NCBI GenBank assembly: GCA_001579985.1
Contig: LRSR01004133.1
Coordinates: 1-22,390 of the forward strand
Source: Hypsibius dujardini
Lineage: Eukaryota > Tardigrada > Eutardigrada > Parachela > Hypsibiidae
DNA length: 22,390 bases
Direction: 5' to 3'
The notes under the pieces are model-generated. The model saw nothing but the letters and a program-made list of their open reading frames with translations, was not told the DNA's origin and searched no databases. Position 1 is the stretch's first letter. Every line of letters starts with the position of its first letter. The translations under genes and the position numbers were made by a program. This document shows positions 10,339 to 20,200 of the stretch, piece after piece.

Positions 10339-11004
10339 TTTTAAGTACCGGGAAAACGCAGTTGACGTCTCTTTTAATTATCTTGACGGGCCAGAGTCGC
10401 TTAGAATGCAATAAATAAGCTGTATTACAAACAATAGTCATATGGTTTGGAATTGTATTGATTTCGGTATTCGGTCGTTCCCTCATTCGAGATAGGTATC
10501 TGATGTCGTGCTCATGGCAGAACCAAAACTATACCAAAACAAACATGATTTCCTTGGCAACTACGTGGGCTATCCCCTAGTAAGCACGGGGATAAATTAG
10601 GTGTCTAGCCAGTCTCCTAAAATTCTGGCTTTAATAAACAGACAAACTGGCTTTAATTTATCTATATGGCTGAAAAAATGCCGGGTTGGCTTAATTCTCG
10701 GCAAAATAACTCTTTTAATATGTCTAGGTGGCTGATTGACTTGCAGAAAAGCCGATAAGACATGAAAAAAGCTAAATGTCATTCGCAATATTAAAAAAAT
10801 CTAAAATACATTATAAATGCCGCATCTTAAGTTGTACGGGCAGAATTAGATGGAACACAGTGTAAAAAGCGGTTGTCTTCCTGTTCCAAAATGATCAACT
10901 GCTTAGCAAAGTACAAAGAAACTTGGAACGTCGAACGCGGGCAGCAAGAACAGTAAACTCTCTGCAAAAAACTGCGGTTTTGGGTAGTACTGACACGAGT
11001 ACTT

Positions 11005-11059
11005 GTACTCTCTGTTATAGAGAGTACTCGGTCATCCTGCAATCATACTGTGCAGTATG
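11005..11059. repeat. Two adjacent hairpins in the divergent spacer
   Basis: GTACTCTCT (11005-11013), a 5-nt loop, then AGAGAGTAC (11019-11027) form a perfect 9-bp stem. CATACTG (11044-11050), TG, then CAGTATG (11053-11059) form a perfect 7-bp stem. Confidence 0.7.
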
Positions 11060-11256
11060 CAACCCTCTCTCTCTTTTTTCCTCCCATTCAATAGAGTGAG
11101 TATTTCTCTCAACGGTCGCTTCTATCTGAGTTTGACAGACCGTGTGCACAACCATTTACTTCATGTCAAAAAGCGTGTGCGTGAGTGCAGAAAGGAATTA
11201 TTTTTTGGCGCTCATTTTTCTATCAATGGTATAGGGGGGGGGGTAGGCCGGCATCC

Positions 11257-11264
11257 TGACGTCA
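11257..11264. promoter_or_regulatory. Perfect CRE octamer TGACGTCA
   Basis: Palindromic CREB/ATF consensus about 93 bases before the putative ATG at 11357. An identical octamer is at 12087-12094. Function is inferred from the consensus only. Confidence 0.35.
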
Positions 11265-11356
11265 GCTTTGGGGAACCCAGTAGGCTTAGAAATTATTAAG
11301 TTTGGAATTTCTGCGGCAATTCCTATATTTGTCGAGCATTACACATCCCTTTAAAA

Positions 11357-11941
11357 ATGCCGGCAAGCTCTGTGAAGGTAAGGATTTCAAATAGTTTAAA
11401 GAGCTATGTGCGTGCTGTTCAGCAAACATTTTCACAGAAACCGAGCCTGCTGTATCAGCTGTTCATCGATGCATTCGTTAGTTCTTGCCCCGAAATTCCC
11501 AAACGAGAAAGCCAAGGTGTTTTCTGATTGGTTTCTACCCCCTCCAATTCGTTACATTAGCAGCCCAAAAGGACTACTTCCTGCTGACCCCGCTACAGAC
11601 CTGGAAACCTTTTACCGACTGGACACTCGGATGCTGCTGAAACCATTTGATCCCAGCTCAAAGTATGCACTGCCGTTCGATTACTACTGCCCCTCCTTAC
11701 GATGGGTGGGAAGTTGAATCGCATGGTCTGCAAGACATGCGGCACGTATTTTGCCACACAGGTCGCCTGTAAAAATCCCCATTGTGCGCCGGATGACCAG
11801 AAGGAAGACTACGAATATATGAGCGATGATGACGAGGTCGCTGCCCACGTACCAGCGTCGCCCGAAGATATCCCTATCACTTCAGATTTGATGGATTGGC
11901 TGCGTAGCGACCTGGTGGAGGACAGGCCCGATTTAAAATGA
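11357..11941 (+). CDS. Unrecognised protein with a Cys-rich zinc-binding-like motif; frame breaks
   Basis: I do not recognise the family. Exon 1 (11357-11377) starts AAAATGCC and encodes MPASSVK, ending at a good donor. An acceptor at 11437 opens KPSLLYQLFIDAF in phase. The main block (about 11517-11705) encodes GLLPADPATDLETFYRLDTR and later ALPFDYYCPSLRW. The last block (to the stop at 11941) has CKTCGTYF then VACKNPHC, a C-x2-C-x8-C-x4-C pattern suggesting a zinc knuckle, then an acidic tail (MSDDDEV). The blocks lie in different frames. Joining them needs introns of about 40 and 56 bp, or indels; one extra G in the run GGGTGGG at 11704-11710 would also restore the second junction. This could be a gene with tiny introns, a recent pseudogene or a sequence error. 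Confidence 0.45.
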
Positions 11942-12233
11942 CAAAGACACATTTCACTTATTTTTCTGTAATGAAAGGGGTCTTTGGTTTCTGCCGTCAA
12001 AAATTGAAGATCTAGGGGGTGTTAAAAAAATTCTTACAAACTCTGACGTTAGCGGAGGGGGTGTCGAGTCGCCTAGTAAAAATTACTGACGTCATTAACG
12101 GATGTTCCCTTATGGATTAGCCTAATCAGAAAATGCCTAAACGAAGGTGTTCATCCCTTAATTGAAAGCTCATCGTCGGCTAAGAAACATTCAGGCAAAC
12201 GCAAACGCAAGCCAAGCAAGAAACACTTCAAAA
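11942..12233. other. Spacer with exon-like lysine-rich frame and a CRE octamer
   Basis: Carries the second TGACGTCA (12087-12094). An open + frame from about 12080 to 12290 contains the basic stretch KKHSGKRKRKPSKKHFK, resembling a nuclear localisation signal; a possible acceptor is ATTAG at 12120. It overlaps, in another frame, the candidate ATG exon below, so only one can be real. Confidence 0.25.
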
Positions 12234-13859
12234 ATGTCTACGTCTCAAAAACCATTTCGGGATTTTGCAAAAACAATCTTTCCCTTCCCTGACTTCCGCC
12301 CTTTCATGGCTTTTGTCATTTTAAATGGTATGAGACTCCTCAGTTTTTTTTTCGGCGATGATATCTTGCATGGAAGGTTTTTGTTGAAAATCATTTCAAG
12401 TAATTTTTATTCTTTTGCAGATACCAAAAACAAACCTAGAACGATGGCTTCGTTTCGTCGACCGGCTGCCATCAATTCCATTTTGTTTTGTGAAGTGCGG
12501 TGCATGCGTTTCGTTTTTTGAGTTTCTGTTGTGAGTCAGTTATCAGCCCATCACTATCAAATTACTACCATAGGTGAAAATCGATTCCATCCGAGCGCAC
12601 CTTTTTTATCTTTTTGGCCTCTTTCACAGCCATTTCATTCAATGCTAATTGTTTCTCCAGCAGCAGACAGTATTGCGCTTTCGTGTTCTGTTATAAATGC
12701 TGCGAAGGTTGTTGTTTTCGCCATACTTTTTGAGAATCGTTATTTTCTGTCCTGATTTATGGACGTGCCTGAATTAAATTCAGTAGATTGATTGATTGGT
12801 TGTCGCTTTAAATGCCAAGTTTTGCTTGGTTGGGAATAGGCTACAAGGCTAATTGGAGCTAAGGCAGTTTGGATAGCTGACTAGGCTAAATTAAGGTAGC
12901 GCGGAGTATTCCTCTGTGTGGGTTATAACATTGACTGAGCATCAGCGCTAAGGTTATCAAAACTCAACTAAGCTTCCGTAAATTGCTCAGTTTAGCTTAG
13001 CGCTCAGGTGCATCTTTCGCATCGGATGCGCGCTCATTTTTGCTTTCAACTCAATGTTCCCCCTCTTTAAATTGATATTAAATTGATATTTCTGTGATCA
13101 TAGTTAAGAAAACTTATAAGAACCCTGAAGCGGTTGTTACTTCCAATTGTGACAATGAAGACATCACGCCGCAGTACTTCAAAGACATGTTGTGCAATTC
13201 AGATGATGACAAACGTAAGTTTCATCTCCATGGAATTTTGAATTTTGATTTTCCTCTACTAATGTAAGTTGTAACTACTAGTTTGACTGCCGAAATGTTG
13301 GGAAAAAAATTCACGCCCGGAAATGGTGCCTCTTATACTCCAAGCACAATGTCGGGGCGTGAATTTTTTTTCTGTCTGTCGCTTCTACTTTTTACTGCCC
13401 GGAGGCCAACGGGGACAAGAGACCGGAAGTGGGATTTTTGTGTTAATCGGAGACAGTTGGCATTACAAAATGAGGGGAAAAACGTTGGGGAGCGTGAGCT
13501 CCGAAGGAAAAAAAGGACGCGATGAAGACCCAAAAACCTATTGTAGAATGAAGAACTAGACTAACTACTAAAAACACACGCAGTAAGAGTATATCAAGTA
13601 GAGAACCAGTTGCGGCACACAGGCTCGCGCTGATAACAATCGTCCAGCCGAACACTTCCGGTTCGGCTGTACTTCCAATAATACACCAACACACAACAAC
13701 TAAACACCAGAGTACATGAGCGGTTAAAGCAACCGTGAACAGGGGCTGTGTGGAGGGCGATTGAAGTCCAACAGTCCAGTCATGAAATTATCAGCGACAA
13801 GTCCTATCACGGGAAGCAATTCATTGACGAGGGATGCTCGTCCGCTTGGATTGTAACGC
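12234..13859 (+). CDS. Possible multi-exon gene, unrecognised (candidate exons)
   Basis: Three stretches join in phase and are offered as a tentative model. 12234-12327 starts ATG (MSTSQKPFRDF) and ends at ATG|GTATGA, phase 1. 13104-13214 lies between TCATAG and GTAAGT, is 111 nt, phase 1-1, and encodes KNPEAVV then DITPQYFKDMLC. 13743-13853 or so follows GTGAACAG and encodes AVWRAIEVQQSSHEI and KQFIDEGCSSAWI before GTAACG. The middle exon has the best splice signals; the others are weaker. The third overlaps long open frames on the opposite strand. I recognise no domain. It could belong to the GT10-like gene downstream or to none. Confidence 0.25.
12328..13103. other. Presumed intron/spacer with GCTAA-rich inverted motifs
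   Basis: No convincing gene. 12840-13015 is rich in GGCTAA/TTAGC words, including partial inverted repeats of CTGAGC...GCGCTAAG type near 12938 and 12995, possibly a decayed mobile element. Confidence 0.3.
13443..13790 (-). other. Open, hydrophobic minus-strand stretch of unknown status
   Basis: The minus strand is open for more than 100 codons and reads as three hydrophobic segments (for example VLWCLVVVCWCIIG, WTIVISASLCAATG and LVVSLVLHSTIGFWVF). A possible acceptor CCACACAG lies near 13757. The overlapping + strand also has an exon-like frame. A perfect 9-bp hairpin occurs at 13645-13669 (CAGCCGAAC/GTTCGGCTG). It could be a membrane-protein exon or a chance open stretch in GC-richer DNA. 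Confidence 0.2.
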
Positions 13860-15205
13860 GAGAAACAAGCGCGCAAAAGCAGTCATCATGGGATGGACGC
13901 TGATTTCGAGGTGAAGGATGCTCTTTCTTAAGCTGGAGGAATTTCGGAATTTAAGGTATAAAGTATATTTTCTGGCAAACATTTTGCCAGATTTTATGTG
14001 GAAAATTGAACGAAAAGTTAGCCTTCCGCATAAATAATGGGAACTAGGAATCAATAATTGCATGGCCAAGGTAATAGAGAATTTGGCTAACCCCGATTTC
14101 AGATTGATACTTACGCTGAACATTGAATATAATATGTGTCAAAAGAATGTCGACGTAAAACTGTAATATCTGCTTACGCATTCCGTTTTCAATCTAAAAG
14201 AAAAAAGTTAGAACTCTGATTATTTATTTGAGCGAGTGAAACTGCGAAACAAATTGCGTGCCGAATTCGAACCAACAAGGAAGTGCAGTCCGTGCTTGTC
14301 TCGTTACTAGTCTATCAGGATTGCCAACCTTTTTTGATTCAGTTAAACTCAGCATGGTTAAGAGCGGTGTCGCCAGTGGAGCAAACGTTTTCGTCCACCC
14401 CTGAACTCTTGTTTTTTTGAATCTTTTGGAGCACATCTTTTTTTCTTCCAATCCCTCCGCCACAAGGAACCTCTCACTAGCATCCATTTGTCAAACAAAG
14501 CGCCCCTTTACATTTGGTTTAAATAAATAGCGTAACGGTAAAAGCTGTGAAAAGGAACCGTTTAATATAATAAGTTCCGAAACAAGGAGCACTCTCTATG
14601 AAAGTATTATGGCCATAAGTTGACACGCGTCGATTAGTCCCTTTGACGGAGTTCCTCAGATCATCTGAGTATTGTTGACGTACTAAAAACAATGTTAAAC
14701 TAGGGGGTTTTGGTTTATTTTTTAAATCTTGTAAAAAGAACTCAAAATTTATATAATATCAGTACAAATTTATCCACCAATAATTCTTTATCAAAGGAAA
14801 AATAATTTCACACAACCAATCATTCAACAGTTCATTGTTTCAGTAAAACGAAATGTTCAAATTCAATCAACCATTGATGACATGGTGAACCGTCGTGTTC
14901 TAGATCAATCAATCAAATATTCACTAATTTATTAAACTGCCATGTTCAATATCAAGCCATCGCAAAACACACAAGAGGATCGCTGTTTTTACTCCACAAC
15001 CAGATGATATGGTTACAAAAAACAATAACAACTCCTTCGATCAAGCAATCAAGCAATCAAGCAATCAAGCAATCACTTATCAGTCTATATCGAAACATCA
15101 ATCACTCAAAAAATGAGAGGGATACCATTCATTCCTTATCTTCTTTATCTTCAATAAATTGTTCAATATTTTAATAATAATAAAAACATACCCGTCTGTA
15201 ATCAG
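13860..15205. other. AT-rich spacer; short tandem (TCAAGCAA)n
   Basis: No supported gene. 14224-14487 is open on the minus strand without family resemblance. 15041-15075 is four copies plus of the 8-mer TCAAGCAA. No upstream exon of the GT10-like gene with the expected Tyr-x-Thr-Glu-Lys motif was found here. Confidence 0.45.
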
Positions 15206-15554
15206 GTGGGACATACTCAAGCGTAGATTTTCCCATTCCGGGGCATGTCTTATACGGTGATGTGGCCCTCGACGAAAAAACGAGGCAATCTTCTGCGTCT
15301 CATCGTGAATGGCTAAAAAGAATCAGAATTTTATGTACATTAATCTCAAGGAGTTCGAAGACCCCAGCGACCTCAAGGTCGCTGAATATCTTTATCATAC
15401 ACTCAAAAGCCAACCACCATCACATATACCTCCTTTCAGAAAATGGAGGATTCAAATCAACAGGAAAAGGAAGGAAACTTTACAAACCAAATTAAAACGA
15501 CTTAAACCGCTTTTTGTGGGGCAACATAAAACCACATTTTTTGCTCCGGTTTGA
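15206..15554 (+). CDS. GT10 alpha-1,3-fucosyltransferase-like, C-terminal exons
   Basis: Two exons: 15206-15246 (after AATCAG, ends GGCAT|GTCTTA) and 15327-15554 (after AATCAG, ends TGA), with an 80-bp intron and consistent phases (1 then 0). The joined reading gives GGTYSSVDFPIPGH, then NFMYINLKEFEDPSDL, AEYLYHTLKSQ and PPFRKW. This matches the C-terminal signature of Golgi GT10 fucosyltransferases (VPVVxG...Y...P..SFI...DF..P..LA.YL..L....Y..YF.W). These enzymes transfer fucose from GDP-fucose to GlcNAc. The catalytic core and membrane anchor are not found upstream in the expected place, so this is either the end of a gene with a long intron or a fragment/pseudogene. The donor GTCTTA is weak. 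Confidence 0.5.
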
Positions 15555-17274
15555 ACCAAGAAGCTGTGAACCAAGTTATAACAACTGTATGACCCGAAGT
15601 TTTGACCGCAGTTGTATTATGTACAAAAAATGTCTTGCATTATAAAATATACAGTAAATCCTATCAATTGAACTTGTTTTCGGGCCGGATCTAAAATCGA
15701 CCCTTGAAATTGGGAGCGTACAGTAAGGGTTTTCACAGGGTTTGTGGGGGTTTTTACAAGATTTGTAAAAATGTGCTGAACCCCCCCCCCTCCCAGTTTA
15801 CCGCTACTATTAGCTTATCACTGACATCAATTACAATAATCAAAATTAGGATTACAGATGACCCAATCCTCAATTACGGGGTGTCCATGTTATAAAAACT
15901 TTGGATAAAAACACTTAAACTTAATCGCGAAAAAAGCAATCGCAATGAAGTGAGCGGTGGAAAGAAGATTATATCGTCCTGACCGAATGTGCTGACACAG
16001 TATGTACGAACTACGGTAGTGCTTTACGAGAGGCACTGCGCTGTATACTCATGTGCTCATATCCAGTATGAAGTTGAGCAGACTACCACCCTTGTAAGAC
16101 TCTGGCTGCAAGAACTACCAGCGGATTAATCTTCCGAAACTGGCCTCACTCGAAAGTCAGATCAATCTTCAACTGGACAACGTGACCTGAGATGAGCCCA
16201 TGCCGATTTTTCGCCGACCTTCTTTTGTAGACCGTTTCTCTGACCTTTGAGCTGCTTGGCTTTTTGTTTACGTTCTGCCTATTTTGTTGATTTAACTGTT
16301 AAGATTTACCTAAATCCCAAACTTATTTTATTTAATATTATATATTTAAGAATATCATTTTAGATCGCATGGCAGTGCCAGGGTCCAGTCCAGACCTTTG
16401 CTGTATCGATTCTCAAGGGCACGCCGAGAAGAATTACCCCTGCCACATCAATGCGAGAGGTTGTGAGAGGGAGCACTTTTAACTTGAAATAATTCTTGCA
16501 TTGCGTTGTGGGCATATTTTTCACTAGCAATACGGAACAGAACCAAGGTTGCCCCCTCCCACAAATTACATTTTTATATTTCATTTGGCTTATATGCGGA
16601 ACGTCTTAGCAAGAGATACATTTCGATATGAACTTCGATCTCATGGTTCAATATATTTAAGACATGTGCTTCATTTACCGGTGCGGGCCTAAACTTAAAC
16701 ATGACGGCTTCGTATTTTTGAGGCGTATTGCGCAACGCATTCGTTGACCGCTATTAAGACCTTGCCGTTGAAGTTTAAATTAAAACCTCACACGATGAGC
16801 AGCCACAATCAGTTCAAGCCTACGCAAGTCTTCGGGGGAACAAAATACAAGCAGATGAAAAGGATTTAAGATTGGCATGTACAAGATGACAAGACGTGAA
16901 ATAAACTCGCGTATATATAGACAACAGGTGTGCTGATCATAATAAAAAGTACCTGACTAAACAGCGCACAATATTTGTAGGGTTATTGATCAGGGGTTAA
17001 GGCATTCACAAAAGGTCCCATCAAACACATAAAGGGGCAAAATCTTTGATTTCCAGCACAGATCAAGCACGGCGGCAACGATGCTTAATAACGGCGACGC
17101 CTGGGTCATAACAACTCCTTTCTAATCACCGACAAGGCAGGAACATGAAGCTACTATAGAGAGACAGCGATTACAGAGCACCTCCTCCGCAAGATAGGTC
17201 GTCTGCATGGGTCGACTGATCGGTGCTCTAAAAATCCGATACACCATATCCACCTACATCGCAAAATATATACG
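15555..17274. other. Spacer without recognised genes
   Basis: Contains a C10 tract at 15781-15790 and several short frames without family resemblance. I looked on the minus strand for LIM-domain (Cys-x2-Cys, Trp-His-x2-Cys/His-Phe) exons expected after the Zasp-like exons and saw none. Confidence 0.45.
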
Positions 17275-20200
17275 TCAAACAAAACAATTTCTTAAGTAAA
17301 CACAATTATTTATGCGCGAGTTATTACCATTTTGACCGGTGGAAACTTGTGAGTACTGGAAGTTTCGTGATGGTGTACCACTGTAGTAAGCCGGACTGGG
17401 ACTGCTCGGTGGCTGCTGTCGGGTCGACGACTGCTGACCGTATGGACTTCCGCTGCTGTAAGCTGGGGATGGTGCGCCGTAGTTGAATTGGCTGCCGTTG
17501 TTATTGGTGGGGGTGAAGTTCATTGAAGTGGAGTATTTGGGCGTGGCGACTGAATTGGCGGCCGGTGTGCGGGGATTCGGCAACTCATACGTTGAGTAAG
17601 AAGGCCCTGTTTCGCGAGAAGAAAACAGCAGTTATTCATACAGCTTTTAAGTAACTTATGTAACATCATAAAATAAAATAAAAATTAATAATAAAATGTG
17701 AAATAATATTATCGATTGGTGACCGACGTCGTGGAAAAAAATCAAAAAATTTAACTTTCAGTCAAAATCTTACTAGGAAATCAAGGTCAAATGTCAAAGA
17801 ACAAATGTCATAAATAAAAGTGTTTTTATTTTGTTTTTATACAGTATATTTTATTAATTCTTGGTAATAACAGCCAATTCGGGAAGCGCAAAAATTATTC
17901 AATAAAACTAAGATCCTGCAACCACCAAGCGAGATAACTTCTCGATTTAGTCTATTTTGTATTTCGTTATTCACTTATTATATTTCATCATCTGTTTTTC
18001 ATTATTTACTTAACAATTGATTTAACTATTCAGATAAGAATTTATTTTATTGTTTAATTGACCACTGCATTATGTGTTAACTGATGTGTATTTTGTATCT
18101 ATTCTCGGTAGTTTGCGACATATTTTATGATTAGACAGACAGTTTTTTCGTTTAGTTTGAGAATTGATGACTTCAAACTATTTTATGACCGCGCGATAGA
18201 CCAAAATAAGAAATATTTGAAATTTATTAAATTCTTTTTAATAAGTTTATTTATTTATTATTTATTAATAATAATTCTTCCTAGTAAATTGATTTATTTT
18301 TTATTTGTTTATTAATAATAATTCTTCCTAATATATTTATTTCAATTTTTATATATTTTATAGGGTTCGCACGATGGACCAAGAAAAAGAAAAGTTTCCT
18401 GACTTACGTAATTCTTTAACTGACAGTTTATCTAATAAAAGTAATTATATTTTATGTTTTTAGAAGAATCTGATTCGCCCCTTTACAACTACCTTGGTAC
18501 TTGAAGTCCAGCGGGCTCGGCGGTGGGATGGCGTGATGCGACGGTGCTTTCACGTACAGATTCTGCAGCAGTAGTGAACCGTTCTGCGGGTTGAAATTCT
18601 GCACCGGAGAGCGCTGTCGGGCATAACCGTTGTTGTAGGTATTAGCGAGAACCGTCTCGTTGTCCGTCATATCCTGTAGCATTTTGAAGGACCGCGACGG
18701 ATTGCCGCTGCCTCCGTAACGGAGGTTGGCCGCCTGTTCCTCCGTCAAGTCTGTGCGAAAGGGTTCGGGATCGGGCGTGGCCGGCTGCTGCGATCGTGCG
18801 TACGGTGACGGACTCGGAGGGCGACCGTACAGTGAGTGCTGATGCTGCGGCTGTGGGCTGCTGCTGGACGTCATGCGGTCGAGTGTCTGAAAGGCGCGGG
18901 AAGGAATGGCGGCCGGCTGGTTGTAGCCGCGGAAGCGCATCTCATCCGGCTCGGCTGTGGATGGCGGAGGTTGACTCGAGACATCTGTGGAGACGGTACG
19001 TTAATTAGTAAACGAAAACAGATGCCTGTCTGACCGTGAGTCCAGCCGTCTGTTCGAATACCAAGGGGACTGCCCGTCACTCCGGCAGTAAGTTCGTCCG
19101 AACTTTCTGTCTCAACGCCTGTTGCAATCAGCTGCTCATTCGCCTATCCGTCTGATGGCCCTCCGTCTGTCCGTATCTCAGTCTGTTTGTTATCTTTCGC
19201 TTTCTGTCCAAATCTCTGGTTTTCTCTCCGGGTTTCGTTACCAGTCAGTCTGTATCCGTCAATCCGTTTGATGGCGAGACTTATCCCTGTGCTTTTTTCC
19301 TCTGTCTAATTCTCCACTGACTAATACATTTCTCCATCTCTTCGTGAGACAGTTTCGTTAGCGACCAAACCGTCACTCCGTTTGTCAACCTTTTCTTTAT
19401 CTGTCTTGCCATAACTCCGCCCCTTGACCCATTTGTTTTCATATCTGTCCTTCGGTCACTCCGTCTAGATGTCTGTCTCACCGTCTCCCCATCCATTTGT
19501 CGATCTCTTCATTATTCCATTATTGCGCTAAGCTATCCTCTCCGTTTCACCGTCTGCCTGTCTCAGTCGCCATGTCTGACTCCGTCAGTCTGTTCGGTTA
19601 GCTTGTCCGTCAGTTTGTTGTCCATCTGTCTCCCAATCACTTCGCGATTATGCCTGCGCACCGTCTCTCCGTCCATCCGCGTTCTCGACGAACCCTATTG
19701 GACCATCCGTCTAATTCTATGTTTACTTTATCGTCTCGCTTTCTATCCCTTTCTATCCTTAATACTCCATCCAACCCGATCCTTCTATCCACTGGTCTTC
19801 CTTTTGTTTGTCTATCTGACTACAAGACCTCCGCCTAGGTTCCTGTTTTACTCATCCATCATGCAGTTTGTCTCACTATCTCTCAGTCACTCCGTCCCTC
19901 CGACCGTCTTATTGTCTCGCCACCTCTCATTCCATCTAATTGCCTCACCCTCTCTCGCATATTTCAGACCGTCTAGCTCACCGTCTACCCTTCCGTCTCT
20001 CCGTCTACCAGATCTAGGAATGTATGATGGTCGCGCCGCCTCTCTCAATCTGCTTACCTCACCCTATCCCGCATATGTTAACTGTCTAACTCATCGTCTA
20101 CCCTTCCGTCTCTCCGTCTACTCGTCCTACGAATGTCTAGCCTGTTGATCTGTCGATTCATGGGTTGCATTCTTGGGAGAACCTCATGCAACTACTTACC

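Larger units (their letters stand above)
10339..11356. other. Divergent spacer between LRP2BP-like gene and the next + gene
   Basis: About 1 kb without a convincing frame. It lies between the 5' end of the minus-strand LRP2BP-like gene and the start of a putative plus-strand gene, so it may contain both promoters. TGACGTC (10363-10369) lies about 25 bases upstream of the LRP2BP-like ATG. Two palindromes occur at 11005-11059, ten G at 11234-11243 and a CRE octamer at 11257. No TATA box is obvious. Confidence 0.4.

Noticed and set aside
14224-14487. 87-codon minus-strand frame
   Set aside because: No recognisable family or splice context.
18127-18315. 62-codon hydrophobic + strand frame
   Set aside because: Phe/Leu/Ile/Tyr content follows from extreme A/T composition in an intron with direct repeats.
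19603-20148. 181-codon + strand open frame
   Set aside because: It lies wholly in pyrimidine-rich minisatellite within an intron of the Zasp-like gene; composition alone explains the absence of stops.
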